A stretch of 64,000 bases of DNA from CAZHZT01 sp964537285 (GTDB lineage: Bacteria; Bacteroidota; Bacteroidia; Chitinophagales; Saprospiraceae). Location: positions 26,425 to 90,424 of the forward strand of contig CAZHZT010000003.1 of NCBI GenBank assembly GCA_964537285.1, read 5' to 3'. Below the pieces are notes generated by a model that was given only the letters and a program-made list of their open reading frames with translations, searched no databases and was not told where the DNA came from. Made by a program: the position numbers and the translations under genes. Shown one piece after another: positions 12,001-18,277 of this stretch. Position 1 is the stretch's first letter; every line of letters begins with the position of its first letter.

Positions 12001-12159
12001 CAATATTCCCTGACAGGATTCACCCACATCTATAGTGTCCGGGCCCAGGTATTCAAATGTAATACCACTCTGTCCTTGAATAAAGTTGAAGCTTGAAAAA
12101 AAGATTATTATGATCCAAAGGATGCTGCGTTGAGCATTTCGTTTTTCTCCCATCTGCAT
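1..12159 (-). CDS. Giant secreted HYR/Ig-repeat surface protein, 3' end outside window
   Basis: The frame is open from an ATG at 12159 (a second ATG lies at 12153) to the left edge, giving at least 4,053 codons with no stop at the places I translated. Residues 1-30 form a signal peptide: a basic start, a hydrophobic IIIIFF core, then cleavage near FIQG-Q. Residues about 130-300 hold Cys-containing HYR-like modules. Residues about 296-2625 are six tandem super-repeats of about 389 residues. About 2625-3080 are irregular HYR modules (pattern DNC...TATDxCGN). About 3080-3590 contain two copies of an unassigned domain with the motif PTEYF..(V/I)GED. From about 3590 to the edge there are Ig/PKD-like modules of the SprB style (GxYxVTVTxxxGC). 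Such proteins are usually type IX secreted adhesins or gliding proteins, and the sorting domain would lie beyond the window. Adhesion is inferred. Confidence 0.9.
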   Translation of the reverse strand, partial: MQMGEKRNAQRSILWIIIIFFSSFNFIQGQSGITFEYLGPDTIDVGESCQGILDWGYPDNPVLGCTLPSCVTIDTTLTISGGYEIGDTVPLGTTVSIRFFILNNQAGFFDTTIYIYFGDIGAPVFDSLTLPPPTLSVPCASAVPAPPALGSVVANDFCSAIGDPNSPLTISFNENITLPDSCNGGNVERIWTATDAFGNASTFTQNITIEPDIGSPYFVVFPQDASEVCDSADFSAWVAEQMSIIQAEDDECGVLAYSNDAPPSFDANCDSTIVTFTAVDRCGNIAFTTATYSTYDDTPPSINTPAQTVVTFYCPTDPVFLDSVIQQWADAEMTAVDNCGTYTWEVNNPGFDPACSPGTGTADVVYYAIDNCGNADSIVIQFEVVDTLAPSVAVSPQDTTINCDTSTFEPAIATWLVNFGGIALTDNCSPSADITIEPALNGQTVTAAEIADTLIRLIGSGCEPSLEFDLVFTDLCGNSGSTQATIFLDDNQNPTWVTPPNDLVVFCEFTNIQDVLIQDWAMQGGGGAAIDNCGDVTYTASTGTFIPACGASGEYPATITAVDECGNETDIDAKVLIVDTNAPQIIVPGRDTTVECDANNQAQLNYWIDQRAFTEIQDACDTAFWFGLTYSTSTGESSDTITFGNYANYPTVPIGTCFWTVSVKFLFIDDCGNASSQQSAFFITDNTAPVITPPSDTFFTISCDLDPMVTDSIIKQWADNEIIASDNCGEFFWTENYSGLSTTCSPATGTTQVTYYVSDNCGNTDSITLAFEVIDTVAPLVVTPPPTVEIQCDATSIPSDVDNWFANYGGLVLLDNCTPLDDVAINVFLAGEVAGSAEVADSLIRLIGGSCGPSLEVTLEFTDLCGNTSSINATIALVDNQPPLWATLPSNLVIPCEQSIIQSGLILNWLNQIGGGGVAQDNCGSVSYSNNFVALTPLCGSTAEVLVTFTATDECGNESDTSAMIQVVDDDAPELTVEATDTVVDCGVNNQSQLNEWIDAKGFAQISDVCDTAFWVAFNFTTTYGDSGDTILFGDLANYPEVPLGACNWTLDAQFFFSDDCGNWDSATADFSITDNIPPQIVPPLDTLVLLSCSSSLSALDSVITNWAEDNLIASDNCGAFSWSNDFTNLNATCGPLTGEANVTYFALDDCGNADSISIQFEVVDTIAPQINILPQDTSIACDENTIPAAVTDWLNRFGGLEWSDNCTPVADVNITFSIDGMLLNQNEVIDSVLNLIGSSCAPSIEVTFIVSDPCGNETMAAASILLFDDEMPVWEVFPSGLIIPCVQAADQDSIVQDWLDLFGGGAAQDNCGAVTYTNDYSGLTPLCGNTAEATVVFTATDECGNTTDISADIRIVDNDPPFVTSAAVDTLVDCGNNNQSQLDAWLNDYAMAEIADQCDGAFWMMFSYTTSYGESGDSIFFGDAANYPVVPIGACDWTINVELFFTDDCGNTASTTAAFSITDNIPPQITPPTDTLVTFSCLPEPASVDSLIDQWASDNITAFDNCGAFNWTNDFTGLNATCSPATGDAFVTYYAMDDCGNTDSVSILFEFIDTVAPVLIQAPQDTSIACDINTIEDAVLDWLSDFANIELDDNCTATDEISIELVLNGMQTSDVAVADSLIQLINTTCGPSLEVVFRYSDLCGNVDSASATVFLVDDQDPVWTKLPSDLIIPCEQAAFQDSIVQDWLNLRGGGMADDNCGNIAFTNNYNGLTPLCGVTAFAEVAFTATDQCSNEAIVTAEVRIIDEIAPQLVNSAQDTLIECGNNNQQALNNWIDQRASAVFTDNCDAVLSVAFNYTANDGQSADTVILGGTGNYPLAPLASCDWSVEVEFIFSDDCGNASSSTASFSIADVTSPEIAPTNDTLIIFSCSEDPVVIDSIIQNWAVNELSATDNCNAFNWTNDYVGLNPTCSPATGEIDVTYFATDDCGNVDSVEIRFEVIDTEAPVILQAPKDTAINCDTLILEAAVSQWIDQQVIVVEDNCTDSPDILYELRLNGISVSATEIADSILSLVGTGCAATIDVEFYFEDLCGNNASTLASFSLIDNEPPSWVAEPQDLDIPCELASEADSIINVWLNDHGNGIAEDNCSNISFSDNYSGLTPACGNTAMAAVQFAATDDCGNEAVQTAVVRIVDETPPFVVVPAADTIIDCGTDNQINLENWLIGQAGAAISDACDTAQWLFFNYSASDGTSGDSVLFSDLSGFPVVPFEACNWTLTAQFVFTDDCGNTAFEEAIFSVGDKEPPQISPDTDTSITFFCPIDSISLDSAINNWAEAEVMVTDNCGNVTWSNDFTGLNQSCSPATGNARVLFVAADDCDNTDSVYINFQVVDTSPPTFIESPKDTIAECDSMMIEAAVSQWIDNLGGAVMTDNCTNPEDIKLKVRLNGFSVNAAFITDSLLNLIGQGCGPSISVEFNFADLCGNAVSTFADFNLSDSQPPTWSDLPQNLVIPCAQEMQADSMINDWLAQVGGGSAFDNCGNVVYLDSLGEFTVVCGGTESATAYFTAVDECGNETVETALVEIVDEVAPFIVQAANDTLIDCGISSEQALQEWIDSQAGAIANDVCDTAKWVFFSYFTSNGQSGDSIAFGDYANYPPIPTLACIWGTNVTFYVADDCGNTSSDQAIFNIRDTIAPVFEDIPDTLFSTCSTIPVAVQPMVTDNCDPDPEVTFEEISFPGDCQTGFSLLRIWTATDACGESTTVQQWVSAKDDTSPDLFGVPGDTVTTCDNLPALPQIGVDITAFDICDTSILITFEETSDQDPDPTQCGHYSYTIQRTWTAADDCDNTTALTQNITVIDTVAPTFTTPADITVSCELADNLDSLGTPFNIADDCDSAPTSTFNDDILAGACSQNYQVTRTWVVSDACGNASTGVQVINVNDLITPILVEGASDQTLSCTSDTELENAFQTWIDDHGGAEVVDNCGVLTWFAAVPGSYDINDPNTFPGIPAGGLDAADCQSPVQGIYRQENVDFVAYDECFNAVMTSAQFTVLDNTLPEIEQCPVDVTISTALNSCDTLLSLPVPLIMDNCSAELINVGPSMSGLELTLPISSAVPGDFQTPVDPVVFNFGPVPAPPVIAVDTATLTIFLEQVDAEGPTEYFEIIGEDGSVLGITNPSSGQCGNSTTTIQIFPDQINSWSQDGMITIVLEPNIPTAQPGSFSINDLCPAGPPTGGGGQATGSLAYTANEPINFRIDYSVNGEAPQSFDINTGAEILFQVGSHDIDYTIYDCAGNSNDCSFSIEVVDDQAPVIACFPDLSVAISNDQDCDEGVSVAIPYPESITDNCSLGVTFTQSQPVNLQDAFLSFAYDPNYLDFIAEDKNFTFTNVPESAAGAGVQLTINLQGDVENPTEYFNVVGEDNYLIGTTEVGQPNVEVIVGSCDTVAIPSSAVATYLIPTSLFNSWAADGNLEITLESNQDFGTPPPGIFGDGISPFCTFFPPDTTSGISDGLSTAEMSISFEQINTSYYATGATTIPPSTFPISGQAPVHVFNPGTSEVFFNISDPFGNTDTCSFSVTVFDTLSPVALCQPITVEVNPSGLDPYVLMPQEVDAGSYDNCEITSMSISEDTITCNQAGSFINVTLSVEDASGNQASCETTVNIKTLPPEPSFAGGLCENDSLFLFANPPATSAPNNNFYAYEWTGPPNNALVSDEENPVLSGVDDTNSGIYNVTVTGVTGCSSVAPLEIEVGGMPPVPELSVVEKACVGDVVTLTTQAYNGVETIYYWYEGELPNGMLVDSTFSAQIDLPPFLSGGSFTYYVEVKIDGCMSMPSLEVDVQVTDIPVAEMSNAPVIQECEGANIQLGTDITGPNITYEWTGPNGYFSTLQSPPALEDVDTIDSGVYFLTIFDDGCASIPDETVVLVNPLPEVPVIFGPEELCEGEDLKLVLNDSLADAYTWFSPLLTTFITEDPEIIISSVDSSHSGSWSVYATLDGCQSALSNFFNVQVRATPDAEANFDFPACEGADFQLQANSYLGAEYDWEGPDGFESLLQNPITPSVAGEYSVTITSGAGCADSATVEVEVTPAPQITAIGNTGVGCVDGNSEIELLATFFPPD
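4290..11280 (-). repeat. Six-fold in-frame super-repeat (period about 1,167 bp)
   Basis: The same anchor, a CSPxTG-type codon run in the fourth domain type, recurs at 11091, 9924, 8754, 7587, 6420 and 5256. Spacings are 1167, 1170, 1167, 1167 and 1164 bp, all multiples of three. Each unit has four HYR-like domains of about 97 residues in fixed order. Type D ends VxYYAxDNCGNxDSI. Type A contains LEFTDLCGN. Type B has IPCE...GGGxAxDNCG...FTATDECGN. Type C has NYPxVPIGxCxW...DDCGN. That makes 24 domains. The units differ widely at the DNA level, so the duplications look old and are held in frame by selection on the protein. Confidence 0.85.
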
Positions 12160-12572
12160 GAACTGGTTGTTTAACTCAGGTTTACAAGTAATGACAATTT
12201 ATTATATGCAATAAATTTGCCAGATTTTTTTTCTTTTTTAAAAAATGTCAATTATTTTAGCTTTTTAAAACTCTTCAGATACAGCCAAAGGGTAGATTTT
12301 ACAGGAAAGATCAAAAAGCATTAGACTTTATTCTTCTCACTTATAAATACGTAGAAAACAGGTGTAGGGGAACAAAAAAGAGGGTAAAAAAGGGTAAAGA
12401 ACCGTCGAATGGCTCCAAATTGCTTAAAAAAGCTTGCCTGACAGGGTGTTGAAAGTACTTTATAAATGAATACATGACATATTACGGTTTTTGAGAATAA
12501 AGATTGGGAAAACCTATATGTCAAATAGCTTGCCAAAAAAAGTGAAGAAAATAAGAAAAACCATTTTGCCGC
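12160..12572. other. Gene-free interval upstream of the giant gene
   Basis: This 413-bp AT-rich stretch separates the giant gene from the small conserved gene to its right. It should hold the promoter of the giant gene. I could not find an exact -7 TAnnTTTG box on the minus strand, and no stable hairpin or repeat stands out. A 71-codon minus frame at 12321-12536 has no recognisable features. Confidence 0.5.
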
Positions 12573-12758
12573 CTATTCCTCCTCTTCCGATTCGCGATCT
12601 TTTAATTTTTTATCTTCCACATTCTCGTTTAGAAACTCATTCAATTTATTAACATTGTAGTTGGAAATGATTTCACCAAATTCATTAATCTTAATATCAA
12701 AGCCTTTAAGATCTTTGTGAATATCCGGCCCGCCTTTTTCATTTTTTTTCTTAGCCAT
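12573..12758 (-). CDS. Small conserved Bacteroidota protein of unknown function (61 aa)
   Basis: The protein starts with a basic MAKKK stretch, contains the core DLKGFDIKINEFGEI, and ends in a very acidic SEEEE tail. I recall close relatives of this short protein in many Bacteroidota genomes, always unnamed. The charge layout and lack of a signal or membrane segment suggest a soluble cytoplasmic protein, perhaps binding nucleic acid or a ribosomal partner, but that is a guess. It is divergent from the amidohydrolase gene, with 124 bp between the starts. Confidence 0.75.
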   Translation of the reverse strand: MAKKKNEKGGPDIHKDLKGFDIKINEFGEIISNYNVNKLNEFLNENVEDKKLKDRESEEEE

Positions 12759-12882
12759 AAAAACAAGTATTTTTGTTTTCAGAAAGTCAGTATGCCGGGT
12801 TCACTCCAAAATACTGGCTTTTCTGAAACGGTGATTTATCTTACAACAAATTTAAAAGAATTAATTTAAATACTCTATACCC

Positions 12883-13941
12883 ATGTACAAAATCAATGGC
12901 CACGGCCACTTACTACCCTATCCCGAACAAATTCCGGCTTTCATGAAGGAAAAAAAATTGTTCTGGATTGATGATGACCGAAAATATATGCGCCAAGGAG
13001 ATTGGAAACGCCCCGTCACTGATGACAGCTTCTTCTTAAATGAAAAGATCGCCTGGATGGAAAAAAACCAGATCGACCATGAGGTAGTACTGAACTTATC
13101 TCAATTGTACTGCAGTGGTGTTGACCGCCTTTGCGCCAGTGATATCATCCGCTTTCAAAATGACTTTAATGCTGAAGTGCAACATACACACTCCAAAAAA
13201 TTCACCTGTGGCTTTGTCGTTCAGCCTGCCTGGATCGACGATGCCTTAACAGAAATCGATCGTTGCGTTTCCGAACTAGACCTTTCTCTTTTATGCCTCC
13301 CTACTCACTTCCTGGACCGCAACGGCAAATGGTGCTCTGTCACTGATGATTGCGCCGAACCTATTTTTGAAAAAGCTAATGAAAATGGCCTTGCCGTAGA
13401 AATTCATCCGTATGATGGTCAAAAGATCATTCAACTGGAAGATCGCTATTGGCGTTTTCATTTGGTATGGATGTGTGCACAAACAGCGGATGCCTTCCAC
13501 CTTTTTGCGCTGAGGGATTATCCCAATAAATACCCAAAGCTGCGCACTTGCTTTGCCCACGGCAATCAATTCGGCCAAGTGAACCTGGGCCGCCGAATCC
13601 AGGGCTTTGAAGGAAGGCCTGATTTTTTTGAAGGCACTACGCACCCCAAAGAAAATATGCGAACACCAAATGTATTTTACGACACTCTGGTTCATGACGT
13701 CTATTCTTTCCGCCTTTTAGCAGAGCGGCAAGGCGTGAGCCAAATTATATGTGGCCTTGATGATCCCTACCCGCTTGGTGAAATGGAAACCGTACCGGGC
13801 TGTTATCCAGGTAAAGTTATTGATGAAGCCGTTGAATTAGGAATTATTTCCAAAGAAGATAAGGAAAAAATTTGGAAGGATAATGTATTGAATTGGCTGT
13901 ATGGAAAGGAGCATGGGAAATTTTGGAAGCGGGTAGAATAA
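12883..13941 (+). CDS. Amidohydrolase of the ACMSD-like family
   Basis: This is a TIM-barrel metal-dependent hydrolase or decarboxylase of the amidohydrolase-2 family. The metal-binding HxH is present as H7-G-H9. A later His lies in EIHPYDG (about residue 174), another in CFAHGNQFG, and the Asp of GLDDPYPLGE matches the GSDYPxPLGE motif of 2-amino-3-carboxymuconate-6-semialdehyde decarboxylase. The length, 352 residues, is typical of that family. A role in tryptophan/kynurenine breakdown is possible, but no other kynurenine gene lies nearby, so the substrate is open. The gene is monocistronic and is followed at once by a bidirectional terminator. Confidence 0.85.
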   Translation: MYKINGHGHLLPYPEQIPAFMKEKKLFWIDDDRKYMRQGDWKRPVTDDSFFLNEKIAWMEKNQIDHEVVLNLSQLYCSGVDRLCASDIIRFQNDFNAEVQHTHSKKFTCGFVVQPAWIDDALTEIDRCVSELDLSLLCLPTHFLDRNGKWCSVTDDCAEPIFEKANENGLAVEIHPYDGQKIIQLEDRYWRFHLVWMCAQTADAFHLFALRDYPNKYPKLRTCFAHGNQFGQVNLGRRIQGFEGRPDFFEGTTHPKENMRTPNVFYDTLVHDVYSFRLLAERQGVSQIICGLDDPYPLGEMETVPGCYPGKVIDEAVELGIISKEDKEKIWKDNVLNWLYGKEHGKFWKRVE

Positions 13942-13965
13942 AAAGCTACGGTAACGTAGCTTTTT
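13940..13965. terminator. Bidirectional intrinsic terminator
   Basis: A perfect stem AAAAAGCTACG / CGTAGCTTTTT with a GTAA loop has an A-tract on the left and a T-tract on the right, so it can act in both directions. It sits between two convergent genes, the amidohydrolase and the FAD oxidase, and overlaps the amidohydrolase stop codon. Confidence 0.85.
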
Positions 13966-13983
13966 ACTCTGCCAGCCCCGTCT

Positions 13984-15624
13984 CTATGCAATCTCTTCTC
14001 CACACTCATAAGGTATAAAATCGTCCAGTCCGCATCGTTCCATGAATTCATTATTAAAAGCTTCCTGAACGTCCTCTGACATTACCCGGGAGCGTTGTCT
14101 TTTCCAATTCTCCACGACCTCCTTCCCGTAGATGTTTTCCACTCGTTGTTTGTTGAGCACACGGTTAATCTTGCCCCAGTGAAGTGAATAAGGAATGGTT
14201 TCTGCTTCCAGCTTTTCAACAAGCTTGTTCACAAATTTATAGTTGATTTTACTATCAATGCCATCTAGTTCCAGAACGCAACTATTCTCCCATTTCGTAA
14301 ATCCAAGCATAGCTTCTGTACCTTTTACAAAACGGAAAGCCATGATACCTGCCAGCTTGCATTTTTTATTAATTTCCAGGCAAAGGTCAATTACTTTTTT
14401 CAAATCGGCTCGATCCAAACCGAATGCCACACTAAACAAATTTCCGCGCAACTCTGTGTTCCTAAACATTTCGCCCATCGTTCCTTCTTCTTCAGAAGGC
14501 TTGTTATAGACTGCATCGAATAGAGTATTCACTATTGTAGGTATCAATGCTCGATTTAAAAAACCTGCTGTCTTTTGAATGGTATCCAAAACAGACTGTA
14601 TCAGGCCTGAAGTTGACTTCCCATAGGTGTAGCCCTCTTCAGGCTCGAACTTATTATATTCCTCACGATAAGGAACCTTGTAAATCGTTCTGAAATAAAC
14701 ACCCTTTTCAGGATTATTGTACTCAAAATCATGGGGATTAATGGCCAACTCCAAGTGATAAAGCGGATGCGCTTGATCTTCAATCGGATATTTTAACAGT
14801 TCATTCATCAAGTGGAATTGTCCACTGGTAATTGCTTGTTCAAAATTACCATCAAATGGGATCCGCGTACGTTTTTGCTCCAATAAAAAGCGATCTTCTA
14901 CTTCAATTAATACACCATGAATAATTCCGAAACTACCGAAGCTTACCAATGCCGCATTAAACAAATCATCATCAATGATGACTTCCGCCCCTAACTTTTC
15001 ATGAAAAAAACCGGATGTAATTTGATTGGAAGCCCTCTCTATATAAACATGCCGGTCTGATCCTGTAATGATGTGTAAGCCCCGAATGGTTTCCGAAATA
15101 GCTCCATAAAAAAGAGCTCCGCCGTGAGTTCCCGTAGAAAAAGCGCCCACAATAGTCTGCCCATTACTCCCTCCTGATGCCTTAATGCATTTAGGTGGGT
15201 TGCTTTTCTTTTCAAGAAATTCATTTATTGAAATGACGGTATTCCCACATTGCAGGAAGCGGTAATTTTCTGCTTTGCTTCCGCGGGCAAGAAACTCAGG
15301 AAGAAAATTACTTTCTCCCAGGTTAAACTTATGACGTAGCCGCTTCGTATTAATTATCGTATCATCACAGACGGCCACTTTACTAAACGACCAGCCACTC
15401 CCCATCGCCCGAACGTTCATCTGTTTGGACATTGATTCTCGTATTATCCACTGAAGGTTTTCGGTACACCTTTTATATTGCTCAAATTGATCCAGTTCTA
15501 ACCAGGATTCATCATTTATGTAAGGATCATAGGACTGGTTTTTATCCAGATGTTGGGTGAAATTTTCATGAAGATTGGTAAATTTTTCAATCTCCCATGC
15601 TCTTATTCCATTTGGGTAAGACAT
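13984..15624 (-). CDS. FAD-binding (PCMH-type) oxidoreductase
   Basis: The N-terminal third carries the FAD_binding_4 / PCMH fold of the vanillyl-alcohol oxidase superfamily. It includes RAMGSGWSF, a Gly/Ser-rich ASGGSNGQT, and the FSTGTHGG motif that contacts the flavin pyrophosphate. This layout resembles sugar-lactone oxidases (gulonolactone, alditol oxidase), though at 546 residues it is longer than those of about 420-460, with an insert around residues 330-400. The usual His for covalent flavin attachment (SGGHS-type) is not evident, so flavin may be non-covalent. The substrate is unknown. A short run of TAAGGGTTAAGG-like direct repeats lies just upstream at 15625-15660. Confidence 0.8.
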   Translation of the reverse strand: MSYPNGIRAWEIEKFTNLHENFTQHLDKNQSYDPYINDESWLELDQFEQYKRCTENLQWIIRESMSKQMNVRAMGSGWSFSKVAVCDDTIINTKRLRHKFNLGESNFLPEFLARGSKAENYRFLQCGNTVISINEFLEKKSNPPKCIKASGGSNGQTIVGAFSTGTHGGALFYGAISETIRGLHIITGSDRHVYIERASNQITSGFFHEKLGAEVIIDDDLFNAALVSFGSFGIIHGVLIEVEDRFLLEQKRTRIPFDGNFEQAITSGQFHLMNELLKYPIEDQAHPLYHLELAINPHDFEYNNPEKGVYFRTIYKVPYREEYNKFEPEEGYTYGKSTSGLIQSVLDTIQKTAGFLNRALIPTIVNTLFDAVYNKPSEEEGTMGEMFRNTELRGNLFSVAFGLDRADLKKVIDLCLEINKKCKLAGIMAFRFVKGTEAMLGFTKWENSCVLELDGIDSKINYKFVNKLVEKLEAETIPYSLHWGKINRVLNKQRVENIYGKEVVENWKRQRSRVMSEDVQEAFNNEFMERCGLDDFIPYECGEEIA

Positions 15625-15687
15625 AACATTTAAAGTTAAGGGTTAAGGATTAAGGGTTATTTTTTCACAGAATATAGTGTGCTTGTG

Positions 15688-16011
15688 TTAGTCAATTGAT
15701 CCGGATTCAGGTTCAAAAGGGCAACATTGATATTCGACGGTAACAGGAACTGCAATTCCAAGGGAGATAGCGGAAACAAGGATGTGCCCTATGTTATTTT
15801 TTGCAGTGACGATGCAGATACTCTCGCAGCTAGAATCCGTTTGAATATCTTTAGGTTCAACGAGGCCCCAAAACCAAACCCATTTGGTCACTTTTTGAGG
15901 AGTTGGAATATCCGTGTCGTATTTAGCTACGACCTTCATATTCATGCAGCCAACGAATAAAAAAAGGGAAAAAGCAAATAAAGAAATGCCAAGAAAACGC
16001 TTGATTTTCAT
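15688..16011 (-). CDS. Small Bor-like lipoprotein (107 aa)
   Basis: The signal ends in a lipobox, LFVGC, so the mature protein starts at a lipidated Cys near residue 22. The remainder has the pattern WxWGLxxP...C..I..V......L...ISLGIxxPxxVxxxC, which resembles the Bor/Iss-type small outer-membrane lipoproteins (a short beta domain with paired Cys). The Bor assignment comes from motif spacing only and no role can be given. It lies downstream of the FAD oxidase start on the other side of a short gap and upstream of a long palindrome. Confidence 0.7.
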   Translation of the reverse strand: MKIKRFLGISLFAFSLFLFVGCMNMKVVAKYDTDIPTPQKVTKWVWFWGLVEPKDIQTDSSCESICIVTAKNNIGHILVSAISLGIAVPVTVEYQCCPFEPESGSID

Positions 16012-16086
16012 TTGTTTTAGGTTTTTTGTGGTTATTTAACAAGGTAAAATTAGAAAAATTTCCTTTTGCATGCAAGTTTTTTTTCA

Positions 16087-16209
16087 GGGTGCATTTCATT
16101 TTGTTGCCGTTATTGAAAAGGTGTTTTTTTTAGAGATAGGCACGCGGTAGCGTGCCTATCTCTAAAAAAATCTTTTCTCTTGCCGGCAGCAACAAAATGA
16201 AATGCACCC
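16087..16209. repeat. Nested palindrome with two sets of arms
   Basis: Outer arms of 20 bp (16087-16106 and 16190-16209, starting GGGTGCATTTC) enclose a second perfect palindrome with 21-bp arms (16125-16145 and 16150-16170, core TAGAGATAGGCACGC) and a GGTA loop. The inner arm ends are T-tract then A-tract, the reverse of an intrinsic terminator, so this looks like a repeat element rather than a simple terminator. Confidence 0.8.
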
Positions 16210-16239
16210 GTTTTCACATTAAAAATGTGGCAGCCCATT

Positions 16240-16719
16240 TTACAAGCCCTCCAGTTCTTCAAATATCTCTTTATAATCGAACTGCAGGTCTTCGTGAAGT
16301 TTCTCCATAGCCTTTCGGGCCATGCGCAATTGCTGTTCAAAAATATTTCGCAAGATCCGATGTTTATTAATGCCAGGAGACAGTTGGCTAAGTTTTTGGC
16401 AAAAGTGAAGCAATAACTCTGTTTCTGTTTCCTTTTTTTTAGAATAACGAATGAATTTTTTAATCTCCCGTAAGATTTTTCGGATGCTTTTTTTCACGAG
16501 GTAGTAAGTCTTCTTGTTTATAGCCTCAAACTGTTCATCCACCTCTTGCTTTATCTTTTGAATGTAAGCTTCTTCATCATTCGCTTCAAACAAAAGATAT
16601 GTCAGCAACTCCTTGTTCTCCTTTTTAAATTTAGCCATCTTCAGGCAAACTTCAAGGAGCTCCTTTGGAGCACGAGTCGACAATTCTTGTTTAAGTATTT
16701 TTATTGTTGCAGCTTCCAT
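16240..16719 (-). CDS. Conserved hypothetical helical protein (159 aa)
   Basis: The protein is all-helical by composition, with many Lys/Glu/Leu repeats and no signal or membrane segment. I do not recognise a named family. I chose the ATG at 16719 (MEAATIKILKQ). A GTG at 16755 would overlap the end of the LysR gene and add twelve residues that look unconserved. It follows the LysR gene on the same strand with a gap of about 35 bp, so the two may be co-transcribed. Confidence 0.65.
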   Translation of the reverse strand: MEAATIKILKQELSTRAPKELLEVCLKMAKFKKENKELLTYLLFEANDEEAYIQKIKQEVDEQFEAINKKTYYLVKKSIRKILREIKKFIRYSKKKETETELLLHFCQKLSQLSPGINKHRILRNIFEQQLRMARKAMEKLHEDLQFDYKEIFEELEGL

Positions 16720-16754
16720 AGAGTAAAAATAGTGAAAATTAAGTTCCTGAAGCA

Positions 16755-17672
16755 CTAATACTGCTCGTACCAGTTAAAAGTTTCTTTGATAATACGTTCC
16801 TTTTCTGCCCGGATGAAATCCAGATAAGCCAATGCAACCGGAGAAAGCTTTTTGGCTTTCAGCCAGATCAGGTTCCAATGGGTAATAATAGGCAGCCCTT
16901 TCATAGGGATGACTTCCAGTTCCCCGTTTTTAAGTGCATTTTTGATGCCTATAAGCGGCATAATGGAGTACCCTAATCCAGCTATTACCGCTTGTTTTAA
17001 TGCTTCATTAGAAGTAAGTCGCATCTTCTTATATGTTGGCAGGTCATTTTCGGCAATGAATTCTTCCATCGCATTCCTTGTGGCAGAGCCTTCCTCTCTG
17101 TACAAGAGGGGGTACTCTGCAAAAATCTTTCTGATAGGCTTCTTTTTTTCCAGTTTAGGACTGCCAATGAGATATAGTTTATTTTTTAAAAGTTGTACCC
17201 GGTTGGTTTTGAGTTGGTCAGGAATAACAGAAACCAGCGAGAAATCGACTTCATTGCGTTCCAGGCTTTGAACCACGTAGGTTTTATTGGTAACATCCAT
17301 CACAAGATCTATCCCCCTATGCTTCCGCATAAAATCTGATAGGAAATAAGGCATAACATACTTCCCTGTTGACGCTACCGAAATCTTCAGCCTACCAGCC
17401 AGCTTATTTTGGTAACGCATCGTTTTGTAGTTGATGGCTTCTACTTCTTGTAAAATTTTCTCTGCTGCCAGGGCTATTTCCTTTCCAAAATCGGTGACAT
17501 GTAGTTTTCTTCCAATTATTTCTGTCAAAGGAATAGAAAACTGATCCTGAAAATTTTTTAACTGTATAGAAACGGCAGGTTGGGTCAAAGAAAGCTCCTT
17601 AGAGGCTTCTGTAATGCTTTGTTTTTCAGTGATCTTAAGGAAAACCTGAAGTTGATGCAAAGTATAATTCAT
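16755..17672 (-). CDS. LysR-type transcriptional regulator
   Basis: The 305-residue protein has the standard LysR layout. A winged helix-turn-helix covers about residues 1-60 (LHQLQVFLKI, EASKELSLTQPAVSIQLK), then a linker helix and a periplasmic-binding-like effector domain beginning near GRLKISVAST. The N-terminal sequence resembles the CbbR/CmpR/CysB group. It is divergent from a small membrane protein and an SbtA-like bicarbonate permease, the usual arrangement for a regulator and its target. By analogy with cyanobacterial CmpR/CcmR it may sense carbon status, but that is inference. Confidence 0.9.
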   Translation of the reverse strand: MNYTLHQLQVFLKITEKQSITEASKELSLTQPAVSIQLKNFQDQFSIPLTEIIGRKLHVTDFGKEIALAAEKILQEVEAINYKTMRYQNKLAGRLKISVASTGKYVMPYFLSDFMRKHRGIDLVMDVTNKTYVVQSLERNEVDFSLVSVIPDQLKTNRVQLLKNKLYLIGSPKLEKKKPIRKIFAEYPLLYREEGSATRNAMEEFIAENDLPTYKKMRLTSNEALKQAVIAGLGYSIMPLIGIKNALKNGELEVIPMKGLPIITHWNLIWLKAKKLSPVALAYLDFIRAEKERIIKETFNWYEQY

Positions 17673-17801
17673 AAATTATTTTTATGTTTTTCATTATAAA
17701 TATAAATAAAAACTTATAAAATAAAAACCTCACCTTTGTGGAGCTATAAGAAAAGTTCCATTTTCCACAATTTGTCAAAGAACGATAAAAAATAAAAAGC
17801 T
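17673..17801. promoter_or_regulatory. Divergent control region, LysR / bicarbonate permease genes
   Basis: This AT-rich 129-bp gap contains two TTATAA half-sites about 14 bp apart (17693-17720), a plausible LysR binding spacing. It also holds a half copy of the GTTCTTTGACA palindrome family at 17751-17783. The terminal CAAAGAAC of that copy ends 18 nt before the ATG of the small membrane protein. Operator status is inferred from position only. Confidence 0.45.
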
Positions 17802-18047
17802 ATGTTAAAGAAAATTAGTGACCAGGCGCAAAGCCATGAAGCAATCGAAATTCAAAGTCAGGAATCTGCTGGGAACGAAACCATTTCCGTCAGTAAGCCT
17901 TACCGTTATTTATTTGCATCGATATTGCTGTTTTCTGTTTGGGCCTATTTTAGCTTTCAAAGTGGAGGCCTTTTCATTAACGAACTAATCATTTGCGCTC
18001 TCATTGTAAATGCATTATTGTTTTTCTGGGCCAAGGATCAGGTGTAA
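17802..18047 (+). CDS. Small two-helix membrane protein (81 aa)
   Basis: About 33 polar N-terminal residues are followed by two hydrophobic segments (LFASILLFSVWAYF and LIICALIVNALLFFWA) joined by a short loop, with a charged KDQV end. I recognise no family. It lies between the LysR regulator and the SbtA-like permease, 230 bp before the latter, in the position where cyanobacteria carry sbtB. It has no PII fold and is not an SbtB homologue. A role as a small partner of the permease is speculation from position. Confidence 0.65.
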   Translation: MLKKISDQAQSHEAIEIQSQESAGNETISVSKPYRYLFASILLFSVWAYFSFQSGGLFINELIICALIVNALLFFWAKDQV

Positions 18048-18277
18048 TCTTTGCCCCTCATTTTCTGTTTTTTCATTCTTATAATATTCGTTCTTTGAGT
18101 ATTACCCTAAGGCTTAAGTTGCTTTGGCTTGTACACTTTTATTAGCAGGACAAGGATAGGGTGTTGCTTCTTAATTTTGCTAAGAAAATTAAAAAGTGCC
18201 ACTCTACACAATCGAAACTTTCCTGCCAAAAGCGACCAGCATCTTCTTGGGCATATTCATAGACACCTCCTTCAGGT

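Noticed and set aside
12321..12536. 71-codon minus-strand open frame
   Set aside because: Composition is random-looking with Phe/Cys excess, no motif, and it sits in AT-rich intergenic DNA.
16125..16170. Hairpin read as an intrinsic terminator
   Set aside because: The tracts are T then A on either strand, so no U-run follows the stem.
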